From: Dokdonella_A sp937902695
Lineage (GTDB): Bacteria > Pseudomonadota > Gammaproteobacteria > Xanthomonadales > Rhodanobacteraceae
Direction of reading: 5' to 3'
Assembly: GCA_048498135.1 (NCBI GenBank)
Contig: JBEHYO010000001.1
Span: 99,869-163,868, forward strand
Length of the DNA stretch: 64,000 nt
Made by a program: the position numbers and the translations under genes. Shown here one piece after another: positions 41,905 to 52,424 of the stretch. The notes below the pieces were generated by a model. It had not been told where the DNA came from and made no database searches. It saw only the letters and a list, made by a program, of their open reading frames with translations. Numbering within the stretch: the first letter of the stretch is position 1; each line of letters opens with the position of its first letter.

Positions 41905-44751
41905 ATGCCTACGCTCGTCCCCGGCCAACGCTGGATCTCCAACGCCGAGCCCGAGCTCGGCCTCGGCACGATCCTGCGCATCGAGAGCCGGCACGTGCAG
42001 GTCCTGTTCGCGACGGCCGGGCTGCTGCGCCATTACGCGCTGCACTCGGCGCCGCTGACGCGCGCGGAATTCCGCCCCGGCCAGCGCATCGCGGGGCAGA
42101 AGCAGAGCTTCGTCGTCGAGCGCGTCAGCGAGCAGGATGGTCTCCTCGTCTATCACGCGGGCGATCGCACGCTCAACGAAGCCGAGCTCGACGACGCGCA
42201 GCCGATCTCGCGCGCGGACGAACGCCTCAAGTCGGCACGCCTGGATCCGCCCGACCGCTTCGATTTCCGCGTCGCCGCGCTGCGCCGGCGCGCCGATGCG
42301 ATGCGCTCGCCCGCGTTCGGTCTCGCGAGCGCGCGCATCGACCTGATTGCGCATCAGCTTCGCGTCGCCGGCATCGTCGCGCAGCGCCGTCCGCCGCGCG
42401 CGTTGCTCGCCGACGAAGTGGGCCTCGGCAAGACGATCGAGGCCGGCATGATCCTCGCGCGACAGATCGCGACCGGGCGCGCATCGCGCGTGCTCGTGCT
42501 CGCGCCGCCCAGCCTGACCAGCCAGTGGTTCGTCGAGCTGCTGCGCCGTTTCAATCTTTCGTTCTCGCTGTTCGACGAGGAGCGCTGCGAAGCGATCGAA
42601 GTCGGCGACGCGGCACGCAATCCCTTCGAGGACGAGCAGCTCGTGATCGCCGCCATCGACTGGCTCGACGGCGATCCGAAGCGCGCCGAGCAGGCCGTCG
42701 CGGCCGGCTGGGACATCGTCGTCGTCGACGAGGCGCACCATCTCGAATGGACGCCCGACGCGGCGAGCTCGGCATACGCGTTCGTCGAGCGGCTGGCCGA
42801 GATGTCGCCGGGCCTGATCCTGCTCACCGCGACGCCGCAGCAGCTCGGCCGCACGGGCCACTTCGCACGGCTTCGGCTGCTCGATCCCGCGCGCTACTCC
42901 GACCTCGATCGTTTCATCGCCGAAAGCGAACGCTACGTGCAGCTGTCGGCGCTGGCGTCCGCGCTCATCGACGGCGCCGCACTCGAGCCCGGCGCGCGCG
43001 ACGAGCTCGCACGCGTGTTCGCCGACGATCCCGATCTGCTCGCGCTGCTCGACCGCTACGCGAGCGAAGGCGCATCGGCGGCGCCCGCGCTCATCGATGC
43101 GCTGATCGATCGGCACGGCACCGGCCGCGTCATGTTCCGCAACCGCCGCGCGCAGATCGGCGGCTTTCCGCGTCGCGTCAGCGCGATCGCGGTCCTCGAC
43201 AGCAGCGGGCTCGACGACACGATGCGCCAGCGCCTGCTGGCCGAGTTCCATGCCGATGCGCAGGCGCATCCGCCGCCGGGCGAGCCCGATTACGCGAACG
43301 ATCCGCGGCTACCCTGGCTCGTCGCGCTCATCGAGAAGCTCGCGGGCGAGAAGTTCCTCTTGATCTGCCGCACGCAATCGAAGGTGCTCGCGCTCGAGGA
43401 AGCCTTGCGCACGCGCACCGGCACCAAGGTCGCGCGCTTCCACGAAGGCATGACGATCCTGCAGCGCGACCGCAACGCGGCCTGGTTCTCCGAGCGCGAC
43501 GGCGCCCGCGTGCTGCTCTGCTCCGAGATCGGTTCCGAAGGACGCAACTTCCAGTTCGCGCATCACCTGATCCTGTGGGACCTGCCGCTCGATCCGGACC
43601 TGCTCGAACAGCGCATCGGCCGTCTCGACCGCATCGGCCAGAAGCACGACATCTCGCTGCACGCGCCCGCGATCGCCGGCACCGCGCAGCACGCACTGCT
43701 GCGCTGGTACGACGAAGGCCTCGACGCGCTCCGCACGAGCCCGTCCGACGGCCGCGAGATCCTGCGCCGGTACCGCACGCGCCTGGTCGCCGAAGCGGAA
43801 CGCCACGCGCTCGGCGGTGACGATCCCGACGCGGAGATCGATTCGCTCATCGCCGAAACGCGCGCGACGCACCGCGAGCTCAGCGAGCTCGTGCAGACCG
43901 GCCGCGATCGCCTGCTCGAGCTCGCGTCCGAACGGTACGGCCGCGAGAACGCGCTCGCGGACGCGCTCGCCGCGGCCGATGCGGACGGGCTGGACGACTT
44001 CGTGCTCGCGCTGTTCGAGCAGTTCGGCATCGAAAACGAGGAAATCGCGCCGCGCACGGTCGTGCTCGATCCGGAATACCTCAGCACCGAAGGATTTCGC
44101 GGCCTCAAGGACGGGCCCCAGCAGGTCACGTTCGATCGCGCGACCGCGCTCGCGCGCGAGGACCTGCCACTGCTCCGGCTCGATCATCCGCTCGTGGCCG
44201 GCGCGCTCGATCTGCTGCTCGAAAGCGAGCAGGGCAACGCATCGCTCCTGATCGACGCGACGCTGCCGCCGCGCACGGCGCTGCTCGAATGCGTGTTCGT
44301 GCTCGAATGCGTCGCCGATGCGCGGCTCGACGTGCGCCGCTTCCTGCCGCCGCTGCCGCTGCGCATCGTCGTCGACAACCGGCTCAATGCGCGCAACGAT
44401 TTCGCGGCCTCCGACGAGGCGCTCGCGCGCGCGAAGGAGCAGCCCATCGATGCGACGCGCTACCGGCCGTTGCTCGCCAAGCTCGTGCCGCCGATGTTCG
44501 CGGCGGCGGAGACGCAGGCGCGCGGTCTCGCGGCCACCGAGATCGGTGCAGCGCTTTCCGCGGCGGCCCAGGCGCTCGGCGAGGAGCGCGATCGCCTCGC
44601 GGCGCTCGCCCTGATCAATCCGTCCGTCCGCAGCGAGGAGATCGAAGCGCTCGACGCCGAGCTCGAAGCCGTGCGCCACGCGATCCCGACGGCAGCGCCG
44701 AGGCTCGACGCCGTGCGGTTCGTCTGCACGCCGGACATCGTCGTGCGTTGA
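41905..44751 (+). CDS. rapA: RNA polymerase-associated ATPase RapA
   Basis: A 948-residue Swi2/Snf2 ATPase that binds RNA polymerase and helps recycle it after termination. Seen: N-terminal tudor-like domains (GQRWISNAEPELGLGTI), Walker A DEVGLGKTIEAG, motif II DEAHH, ATPQQLG, and helicase C-terminal motifs SEIGSEGRNFQFA and EQRIGRLDRIGQ. Then the RapA-specific spacer and C-terminal domains. Length compares with 968 in E. coli. The start is the ATG giving MPTLVPGQRWIS. It converges on accD, with three bases between the stop codons. Confidence 0.96.
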   Translation: MPTLVPGQRWISNAEPELGLGTILRIESRHVQVLFATAGLLRHYALHSAPLTRAEFRPGQRIAGQKQSFVVERVSEQDGLLVYHAGDRTLNEAELDDAQPISRADERLKSARLDPPDRFDFRVAALRRRADAMRSPAFGLASARIDLIAHQLRVAGIVAQRRPPRALLADEVGLGKTIEAGMILARQIATGRASRVLVLAPPSLTSQWFVELLRRFNLSFSLFDEERCEAIEVGDAARNPFEDEQLVIAAIDWLDGDPKRAEQAVAAGWDIVVVDEAHHLEWTPDAASSAYAFVERLAEMSPGLILLTATPQQLGRTGHFARLRLLDPARYSDLDRFIAESERYVQLSALASALIDGAALEPGARDELARVFADDPDLLALLDRYASEGASAAPALIDALIDRHGTGRVMFRNRRAQIGGFPRRVSAIAVLDSSGLDDTMRQRLLAEFHADAQAHPPPGEPDYANDPRLPWLVALIEKLAGEKFLLICRTQSKVLALEEALRTRTGTKVARFHEGMTILQRDRNAAWFSERDGARVLLCSEIGSEGRNFQFAHHLILWDLPLDPDLLEQRIGRLDRIGQKHDISLHAPAIAGTAQHALLRWYDEGLDALRTSPSDGREILRRYRTRLVAEAERHALGGDDPDAEIDSLIAETRATHRELSELVQTGRDRLLELASERYGRENALADALAAADADGLDDFVLALFEQFGIENEEIAPRTVVLDPEYLSTEGFRGLKDGPQQVTFDRATALAREDLPLLRLDHPLVAGALDLLLESEQGNASLLIDATLPPRTALLECVFVLECVADARLDVRRFLPPLPLRIVVDNRLNARNDFAASDEALARAKEQPIDATRYRPLLAKLVPPMFAAAETQARGLAATEIGAALSAAAQALGEERDRLAALALINPSVRSEEIEALDAELEAVRHAIPTAAPRLDAVRFVCTPDIVVR

Positions 44752-44754
44752 CGG

Positions 44755-45618
44755 TCAGGCGGCCTTCGGCTTCTTCGTCATCACCGCCAGCATCGCCGCG
44801 ATCTTGTCGCGCATCTGCCGCCGGTCGACGATCATGTCGATCGCGCCATGGTCGAGCAGGAACTCCGAGCGCTGAAACCCTTCGGGCAGCGTCTCGCGCA
44901 CGGTCTGCTCGATGACGCGCGGCCCGGCAAACCCGATCAGCGCCTTCGGCTCGCCGATGTTGATGTCGCCGAGCATGCCGAGACTGGCCGAGACGCCGCC
45001 GGTGGTCGGATGCGTCAGCACCGAGACGTAGGGCACGCCGGCGTCGCGCAGCCGTGCGAGCGCAGCCGACGTCTTCGCCATCTGCATCAGCGAGAACAGG
45101 CCTTCCTGCATGCGTGCGCCGCCCGTCGCCGCGAAAGAAACCAGCGGCGCGCGATCGGCGAGCGAGCGCTCGGCCGCGCGCGTGAACTTCTCGCCGACGA
45201 CCGAGCCCATCGAGCCGCCCATGTACTCGAACTCGAACGCGGTGGCAACCACCGGATTCGATTTGAGCGTGCCGCGCATCGCGATCAGGGCGTCCTTCTC
45301 GCCGGTCGCCTTCTGCGCCGCGGCGATGCGATCGCGATATTTCTTCGAATCGCGGAACTTGAGCGGATCCATCGGCTCCAGCGCAGCGGACAGCTCCTCG
45401 GCGCTGCCTTCGTCGAGGAACGTGCCGAGCCGCGCGCGCGCGCGCATCGAGTGATGATGCGAGCACTTCGGGCAGACCATGAGGTTGCGCTCGAGCTCCG
45501 GGCGATACAGCACCGCGCCGCAGCCTTCGCATTTTTCCCAAAGGCCCTCGGGCACCTTGCCCTTGGTCGTCGCCGCGGCCTTTTCGCGCGGCGACATCAG
45601 TTTCTGCAGCCAGTTCAT
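44755..45618 (-). CDS. accD: Acetyl-CoA carboxylase carboxyltransferase subunit beta AccD
   Basis: A 287-residue subunit that, with AccA, transfers CO2 from carboxybiotin to acetyl-CoA, the committed step of fatty acid synthesis. Seen: zinc ribbon with C30, C33, C49 and C52 (CEGC ... CPKC), FMGGSMGSVVGEKFTRA-type core (FEYMGGSMGSVVGEK), GGARMQEG, LTHPTTGGVSASLGM, and GPRVIEQTVRETLPEGFQ. The start at MNWLQKL was chosen because relatives start here and a GGGAG site precedes it; a start at 45702 would add 28 acidic residues and overlap trpA. The trpA-accD order is typical of gammaproteobacteria. Confidence 0.95.
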   Translation of the reverse strand: MNWLQKLMSPREKAAATTKGKVPEGLWEKCEGCGAVLYRPELERNLMVCPKCSHHHSMRARARLGTFLDEGSAEELSAALEPMDPLKFRDSKKYRDRIAAAQKATGEKDALIAMRGTLKSNPVVATAFEFEYMGGSMGSVVGEKFTRAAERSLADRAPLVSFAATGGARMQEGLFSLMQMAKTSAALARLRDAGVPYVSVLTHPTTGGVSASLGMLGDINIGEPKALIGFAGPRVIEQTVRETLPEGFQRSEFLLDHGAIDMIVDRRQMRDKIAAMLAVMTKKPKAA

Positions 45619-45691
45619 GTCGTAAGCTTCTCCCGATTCGATCGGCGGCGCGGGTTCGGCGCCTTCCGGCAACTGTGCATCGTCCGGCGGA

Positions 45692-46510
45692 CTATGCGAC
45701 ATGGCTCTCCGCGCGCGCGTCGAGCGCGGCGCGGATCGGCGCCAGGAACTCGCCGGCGCGCCTGCACGCGTCGGCCGCGTCCTTGCTCGCGGCGAGCCGG
45801 TCGACCAGCGCGCTGCCGATCACGACGGCGTCGGCGAACGTGCCGATGGCCGCGGCCGACGCCGCGTCGCGCACGCCGAATCCGACCGCGACCGGCGTCT
45901 TCGCCGAGCGCTTGATGCCGGCGACGCGTGCGCGGACGTCGTCCATGCTGAGCCGGTCGGCGCCGGTGATGCCGGCGAACGACACGTAGTATAGGAAACC
46001 TTCGGCCGCGGCGCAGATCGCGGCGAGGCGCGCCGGCGCGGTCGTCGGCGCGGCGAGCAGGACGCGCGCGAGGCCCGCCGCGGCGAGCGGCGCCGTCGTC
46101 TGGATCTCCTCGATCGGGCAGTCGACGAGCAGGACGCCGTCGGCGCCGGCGTCCTTCGCCTCGTCCGCGAAGCGTCCGCTGCCATGGATCTCGATCGGAT
46201 TCAGATAGCCCATCAGCACGACCGGCGTCGTCGCGTCGCGCGCACGGAACTCGCGCACGTAGGCGAGCACGCGCGCGAGCCCGACGCCGCGTGCAAGCGC
46301 GCGCTCGTTCGCGTGCTGGATGACGGGCCCGTCGGCCATCGGATCCGAAAACGGAACGCCGAGCTCGACGAGATCGGCGCCGGCATCGACCAGCGCATGC
46401 ATGATCGCAACCGTCGCGTCCGCTGAGGGATCGCCGGCCGTGACGAATGGAATCAGGCCGGTCCGGCCCGCCGCGCGGAGCGCGGCGAAGCGCGCGTCGA
46501 TGCGATTCAT
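45692..46510 (-). CDS. trpA: Tryptophan synthase alpha subunit TrpA
   Basis: A 272-residue TIM-barrel enzyme that splits indole-3-glycerol phosphate and passes indole through a tunnel to TrpB. Seen: catalytic Glu in LVELGVPFSDP, catalytic Asp in MADGPVIQ, YYVSFAGITG, and the phosphate loop VAVGFGVRD. The ATG giving MNRIDARFAAL was preferred to a GTG four codons upstream, in line with the family. It is separated from trpB by about 145 bp holding a REP pair, whereas trpB and trpA usually overlap. Confidence 0.96.
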   Translation of the reverse strand: MNRIDARFAALRAAGRTGLIPFVTAGDPSADATVAIMHALVDAGADLVELGVPFSDPMADGPVIQHANERALARGVGLARVLAYVREFRARDATTPVVLMGYLNPIEIHGSGRFADEAKDAGADGVLLVDCPIEEIQTTAPLAAAGLARVLLAAPTTAPARLAAICAAAEGFLYYVSFAGITGADRLSMDDVRARVAGIKRSAKTPVAVGFGVRDAASAAAIGTFADAVVIGSALVDRLAASKDAADACRRAGEFLAPIRAALDARAESHVA

Positions 46511-46530
46511 CGCGTGCGCCACCCACGTTC

Positions 46531-46619
46531 CGTCGTCCCCGCGAAAGCGGTGACCCAGTGCCCTTGCTTCACCTGCGCAAGAAGCAAGGCGCTGGCTTCC
46601 CGCTTTCGCGGGAACGACG
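46531..46619. repeat. Paired REP element (BIME-like) 2, between trpB and trpA
   Basis: A cgtcgtccccgcgaaagcgg hairpin with the acccagtgcc end is followed by an inner imperfect hairpin (cttgcttc ... gaagcaag) and an inverted copy gcttcccgctttcgcgggaa ending at cgacg. It fills most of the gap between the two subunit genes. Confidence 0.85.
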
Positions 46620-46655
46620 AAAGTTGTTTTTGCGAGGAGACGCTCACAGCGACGC

Positions 46656-47870
<1,215 letters not shown>

Positions 47871-47886
47871 GGTCTTCGGGGCGCGG

Positions 47887-48528
47887 TCAGTCCTCGCGCG
47901 CGGCATCGGCCTGCCGGACTTCGGCGGCGAACGCGCGCATCTTCGCGGCATCCTTGATGCCGGGCGCCGATTCGATGCCGCTCGAGACGTCCACGGCGTA
48001 GGGTCGCACGGTTGTGATCGCCTCCGCCACGTTCGCCACGTTCAAGCCGCCGGCAAGCACGAACTGGCGGCCCGAGCCGGCCGGAATGCGCGTCCAGTCG
48101 AACGTTGCGCCGGTGCCGCCGCGCGCGCCGCGCGCGTGACTGTCGAGCAGGAGGCCCGCCGCATTCGGATACGCGCTGGCGTGGCGCGCGATGTCGGCAA
48201 CCGAACCCATCGGCACGGCCTTGATGTAGGGCCGCGCGAAGCTCGATGCGAATCCGTCGGTCTCGGCGCCGTGGAACTGCAGGATATCGGGCTGCACGCT
48301 GGCGATGACTTCCTCGATCCAGCCGGCCTCGTCATCCATGAAGAGCGCGACTGCCGTGACGAACGCCGGCAGCTCGTTGCGGATCACGCGCGCCTGGCTG
48401 ATGCCGACGAAGCGCTGGCTCGAGCGCGTGAAGACGAGGCCGATCGCGTCGACGCCGAGCTCGACGCTGCGCCTGACGTCGTCGATGCGCGTGATGCCGC
48501 AGAACTTGATCCGCGTTCTCAAGGACAT
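47887..48528 (-). CDS. trpF: Phosphoribosylanthranilate isomerase TrpF
   Basis: A 213-residue TIM-barrel enzyme for the isomerisation of phosphoribosylanthranilate to CdRP. Seen: the catalytic Cys in IKFCGITR (residues 7-14), LQFHGAE, and the conserved Asp region VDVSSGIESAPGIKD. Monofunctional (no fused TrpC). Gene order truA-trpF-trpB-trpA-accD is that expected for this group and implies co-transcription with trpB; trpC, trpD and trpE are elsewhere. Confidence 0.96.
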   Translation of the reverse strand: MSLRTRIKFCGITRIDDVRRSVELGVDAIGLVFTRSSQRFVGISQARVIRNELPAFVTAVALFMDDEAGWIEEVIASVQPDILQFHGAETDGFASSFARPYIKAVPMGSVADIARHASAYPNAAGLLLDSHARGARGGTGATFDWTRIPAGSGRQFVLAGGLNVANVAEAITTVRPYAVDVSSGIESAPGIKDAAKMRAFAAEVRQADAARED

Positions 48529-48544
48529 GATCTCGCGCGCGTTC

Positions 48545-49309
48545 TCACAGGCTCACCTCGGCCGGCAGGTTCCAGTGTGCGGGATAGCGCGGGCCGAGAA
48601 ACGTCAGGCCGGCTGCAGGTGCGGTCGGCCCCGCCTTCGCACGATCGCGCCCGGCGAGCAGTTCGCCGAGCCACGCCTCGCGCTGCTCGCCGCGGCCGAT
48701 CGGCAGCAGCGAGCCGACGATGTTGCGCACCATATGATGCAGGAACGCATTCGCCTCGATCTCGATCGATATCTCGTCGCGGAGGCGCGAAATGGTTATC
48801 TCGCGCACGTTCCGGAACGTCGAGCGTGCCTGGCACTGCACGGTGCGGAATGCGCTGAAGTCGTGCTCGCCGATCAGTGCCTGCGACGCCGATTGCATGG
48901 CGTCGATATCGAGCGGCACGCGCTCCCATGCGACGCGTCGCGCATCGAGCGCGGGCCGGATCGGGCGGTTCTGGATCGTGTAGCGATAACGCCGCGCGCG
49001 CGCGCTGTAGCGTGCATGGAAGTCGTCGGCGACTCCGCACGCCCACAGCACGGCGACCGTCGGCGGCAGCTGCGAGTTCGTGCCGAGCGCCCAGCCGCGT
49101 TCCGTGCGCGTCGCATCGGTATCGAAATGCGCGACCTGGCAGCGCGCGTGCACGCCGGCGTCGGTGCGGCCCGCGCACGTCACCTCGACCGGGTGCGCGG
49201 CGACGAACGACAACGCCGACTCCACCGCGCCCTGCACGCTGGCGCCGTGCGAGAGACGCTGCCAGCCGAAGAAATCGGTGCCGTCGTATTCGATGCCGAG
49301 CGCGATGCG
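48545..49309 (-). CDS. truA: tRNA pseudouridine(38-40) synthase TruA
   Basis: A 254-residue enzyme that makes pseudouridine at positions 38-40 in the anticodon stem-loop of many tRNAs. Seen: GIEYDGTDFFGWQ, the catalytic Asp in CAGRTDAGVHA, YSARARRYRYTI, GEHDFSAFR and FLHHMVRNIVGSLL. No ATG precedes the conserved start; the TTG at 49309 gives (M)RIALGIEYDGT and is preferred over a GTG at 49399, which adds 30 unconserved residues. It follows fimV after 175 bp with a terminator between, so it probably has its own promoter. Confidence 0.93.
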   Translation of the reverse strand, partial: RIALGIEYDGTDFFGWQRLSHGASVQGAVESALSFVAAHPVEVTCAGRTDAGVHARCQVAHFDTDATRTERGWALGTNSQLPPTVAVLWACGVADDFHARYSARARRYRYTIQNRPIRPALDARRVAWERVPLDIDAMQSASQALIGEHDFSAFRTVQCQARSTFRNVREITISRLRDEISIEIEANAFLHHMVRNIVGSLLPIGRGEQREAWLGELLAGRDRAKAGPTAPAAGLTFLGPRYPAHWNLPAEVSL

Positions 49310-49434
49310 CAAATGCGGAGGTTCTTTCTGGCGAAACGAGGATGGTAGCAAGGTGAGGAGCTGGGCTCCCGGGCAGGGTATCGCAAGGCTTGCCCTCACC
49401 CTGCCCTGTCGGCACGCGGGACAGGGAACGAAGC

Positions 49435-49461
49435 AAAAAAAGGCCCGGACATTGCCGGGCC
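49435..49461 (-). terminator. Rho-independent terminator of fimV
   Basis: On the minus strand the stem ggcccgg / ccgggcc (49442-49461) is followed by a run of seven T. It lies 24 bp after the fimV stop and would separate fimV from truA. Confidence 0.95.
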
Positions 49462-49484
49462 ATGCGCTGAAAAAGTGAAAGTGG

Positions 49485-52184
49485 TTAGCGGATTTCGGCC
49501 ATCAGGCGCCGCGCTTCGCCCTTTTGCGAATCGGTGCCCTCGGAGAGCACTTCCTCGAGCATCGAGCGCGCACCCTCGGGATCGCCCATGTCGAGATAGG
49601 CCTTGGCGAGATCGAGCTTGGTGCCGACGCCGTCCTCGCCCGCGAACTCGTCTTCGTCGACGTGCAGCGGTGCCGGTGCCGGCGCGGCTGCCTCGAACTC
49701 GTGTTCTGCTTCCCTGCCGAAATCGATCGGCGGCAGGTTGTCGAATGCGAACGGCGGCTCGGTCGTGGCCGGCGCGGCTTTCGGCGCGTCGAGGTCGAAA
49801 TCGAACGCGGTGTTTGCGTGCGCTGCCGGCGGCGCCTCGTAGTGCGGCGCCAGCGACTCGTCGTGCGCGGCAATCGGCTCGTGGTGCGACGCGAACACAT
49901 CGTCCTCGTCGAACGGCGTCGCGGTCGCATGGGGCGCGGTGATCGCCTCGTCGTCGAACGCGGACATCGCTGCTGCGCCCTCGGCGAACAGTGCGTTGTG
50001 CGGCGCGAGCTCCTGGCCCATCGCCTTCGCTTCGAGCCACTCGGGCTGCAGCGGATCGGTGACGTGCAGATGCATCGTCTCGGCCGCGTCCTCGAACGCG
50101 CCGGCGTTTCGCTCGGCGTAGAAGAGACTCAGGAGCTCGAGATGGAGTCCGAGATTCGAAGGATCCTGCTCGATCTGCTCGCGCAGCGCCGCTTCTTCGC
50201 CGGCTGCCGTGAGTGCGCCGGCGCCGCCGTCGTCACGCAACGGCGACTCGCCGAACGCACCGGCGATCGAACCGCGCTCGACGGTCGCGGCGGCCGCCTT
50301 GCGACGACGCATACTGAGCAGACCCGCGAGCAGCAAGAGTGCAGCGGCGCCGATCGCAGCCGGCTTGACCCACGCCTGGTCGTACCACGCGGGCGCGTTC
50401 GGCGGCAGCGACTGCGTCGTCGTCTTCGCGGTCTTGACCGGTGCCGTCGTCACGGCCGGCTTCGCCGGCGTCGTTGCGGTCGTGGATGCGGGCGGCGTCG
50501 ATGCGGCGGGCGTGCTCGAAGGCGTCGTGCCTGATGGAGTCGTGCCCGACGGTGTCGACGCGGTCGGCATGGGCGGCGTCGTAGCGCCGCCGGAGGACGT
50601 TGCCGTGCCGTTGCCGGAGCTCGCGCCCGTCGCCGATGGCGGCGTGGTCGAGCCGACGGTCGCGGGCGTCGTCGTCGCGGGGGGCGACGCCGGCGGAGTC
50701 GTCGCGGGCGTTGTGCTCGATGCGGTCGAGCCGGTGCCCGTCGCGGATGGCGTCGACGTCGCGGCGGGCGACTTGCTGTCCGTCGGCGCTGCGCCGTTCT
50801 TGCCCCAGATGTCTTCCTTCGAAACCTTGCCGGCGGTCGACGGTGTCGGCGACGGCGTCGTCGTTGCGGGTGGCGTCGTCGCGACAGGTGCCGGCGTGGT
50901 CGCGGCACTCGTCTTTGCGCCGCTCTTCGCGGCGTCCTGCAGATCCTTCAGCTTTTTCTGAAGGTCGGCGATCTCGGAATCCTTGAGCGTGATCAGGCGA
51001 TCGCTCTTGCTCTTGGTGTCCTCGAGCTCCTTGACGCGCGACTTGAGCTCGCCCGCCTCCTGCTCGCGCGCAGTCAGCGCTTCCTTGGTGCGCGCCAGCT
51101 CGGACTTCAATTCGCCCGACTGCGCGTTCCCTGACCCTGCGCCGCTGCCGGGCCGATCGTTCATCGCAACGCTTTCCTTGCCTGATTTGGGCGGCACGAG
51201 CTCGAGACGCTCGGTGCCGCTCTTGGTGGTGGTCGATGCGCTGCCGGCAGGCTTCGCGGCCGGCGGCTTCGTCTTCGGCTCGGGCGCGGCGCCGGTGTCG
51301 GCGACCAGCGTCGGCTTCGCGGCCGCGCCGCCGCGCCAGTCTTCGATCTGCGAATGCACCATCGCGGCCGCTTCGCTCGCCGAGCCGACCGCTTTCACCT
51401 GATCGGCCGACGGGATGCGCAGGATTGCGCCGCGCTTCAGCGCGTTGATGTTGTCCTTGTAGAACGCGTTCGGGTTCTGCTTGAGCAGCGCGAGCATCAG
51501 CTGGTTGATGTTCGTCGCATCGTCCTGCTTCACCTCGCGCGCGATGGCGGACAACGTGTCGCCTTCCTGCACCGTGTATTCGTTGCTTCCCGCAGCCTTC
51601 GGCGCGGGTGCCGCCGGTGCGGCTTTCGGCGTGGGCGCCGGCGCGGGTTTCTCCGGACGCGGCGCGGCGGCGACCGGCGCGGACTTCGGCGGCGGCGCCG
51701 CCTTCGGCTTTTCGGCGGGTGCCGGTGCGGGTGCGCGCTGCTGCGTCTTCGGCGCCTGCGCGACCGAGGTCGCGCCCGTCGCGGGCGCCATGACCGGCGG
51801 ATCGAGCAGCACGGTGTATTCGCGGAGCAGGCGGCCCTTGGGCCAGTTCGCTTCGACGAGGAAATCGAGGAACGGCTCGCGGACGACTTCCTTGCTGGTG
51901 ACCTTGATCACCATCTCGCCGTGCGGGCTCTTGACCAGCGTGAACTCGAGCGGCACCGAGAGGCGCGAGCGGTTCAAGCCGACGCGGTCGAAGTCTTCGG
52001 CCGCGGCAAGCTGCACGAGCAGGCCCTCGGCTTCGCCCTGTGTGCCTTGCAGCACCGGGATTTCGGCGTCGAGCGGCTGGTTCAGCTTTGAATTGACGTG
52101 AATCGTGCCGAGGCCCAGGGCGAAGGCATTCGTTGCGCCCAACGCGAGCGCGATCGCGAGCGGCAACTGAAGCGGTCGTTTCAT
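49485..52184 (-). CDS. fimV: FimV/HubP polar hub protein
   Basis: An 899-residue protein of the FimV/HubP family, which organises the cell pole and, in Pseudomonas, promotes type IV pilus assembly and twitching. Seen: signal peptide, the N-terminal FimV domain (GLGTIHVNSKLNQPLDAEIPV, FTLVKSPHG), a LysM domain (about 199-262: EYTVQEGDTLSAIAREV), a coiled coil (about 355-420), a long Thr/Pro/Ala/Ser-rich stretch, a membrane helix (about 602-625) and a cytoplasmic part ending in the FimV TPR motif (KLDLAKAYLDMGDPEGARSMLEEVL). The asd-fimV-truA order is conserved in gammaproteobacteria. Confidence 0.95.
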   Translation of the reverse strand: MKRPLQLPLAIALALGATNAFALGLGTIHVNSKLNQPLDAEIPVLQGTQGEAEGLLVQLAAAEDFDRVGLNRSRLSVPLEFTLVKSPHGEMVIKVTSKEVVREPFLDFLVEANWPKGRLLREYTVLLDPPVMAPATGATSVAQAPKTQQRAPAPAPAEKPKAAPPPKSAPVAAAPRPEKPAPAPTPKAAPAAPAPKAAGSNEYTVQEGDTLSAIAREVKQDDATNINQLMLALLKQNPNAFYKDNINALKRGAILRIPSADQVKAVGSASEAAAMVHSQIEDWRGGAAAKPTLVADTGAAPEPKTKPPAAKPAGSASTTTKSGTERLELVPPKSGKESVAMNDRPGSGAGSGNAQSGELKSELARTKEALTAREQEAGELKSRVKELEDTKSKSDRLITLKDSEIADLQKKLKDLQDAAKSGAKTSAATTPAPVATTPPATTTPSPTPSTAGKVSKEDIWGKNGAAPTDSKSPAATSTPSATGTGSTASSTTPATTPPASPPATTTPATVGSTTPPSATGASSGNGTATSSGGATTPPMPTASTPSGTTPSGTTPSSTPAASTPPASTTATTPAKPAVTTAPVKTAKTTTQSLPPNAPAWYDQAWVKPAAIGAAALLLLAGLLSMRRRKAAAATVERGSIAGAFGESPLRDDGGAGALTAAGEEAALREQIEQDPSNLGLHLELLSLFYAERNAGAFEDAAETMHLHVTDPLQPEWLEAKAMGQELAPHNALFAEGAAAMSAFDDEAITAPHATATPFDEDDVFASHHEPIAAHDESLAPHYEAPPAAHANTAFDFDLDAPKAAPATTEPPFAFDNLPPIDFGREAEHEFEAAAPAPAPLHVDEDEFAGEDGVGTKLDLAKAYLDMGDPEGARSMLEEVLSEGTDSQKGEARRLMAEIR

Positions 52185-52271
52185 CTCGATAGCCCCCCAA
52201 CAGGCGTTTGCGACCAGCCGCGGGACCTATCCGGCAGCCGGCAGAGCTCGAACGAATGATCTCGAAACGGG

Positions 52272-52277
52272 CTTATA
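52272..52277 (-). promoter_or_regulatory. Possible -10 of the fimV promoter
   Basis: TATAAG on the minus strand within an unusually A/T-rich patch (52265-52330) upstream of fimV. A -35 match is weak. The rest of the 240-bp asd-fimV gap shows no gene. Confidence 0.4.
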
Positions 52278-52424
52278 ACACAACCGTAACTATGGATTAC
52301 AGATACGATTTCGCAGGAAACCAAAAAAGCACCCATTTCGGCTCTGTGAGGGGCGAGACCCCGCCCTACCCGTAAGCCGCCGTCCGTTTCGAGCCCCTGT
52401 GAGGACGGCCGCGGCGGGCGGACG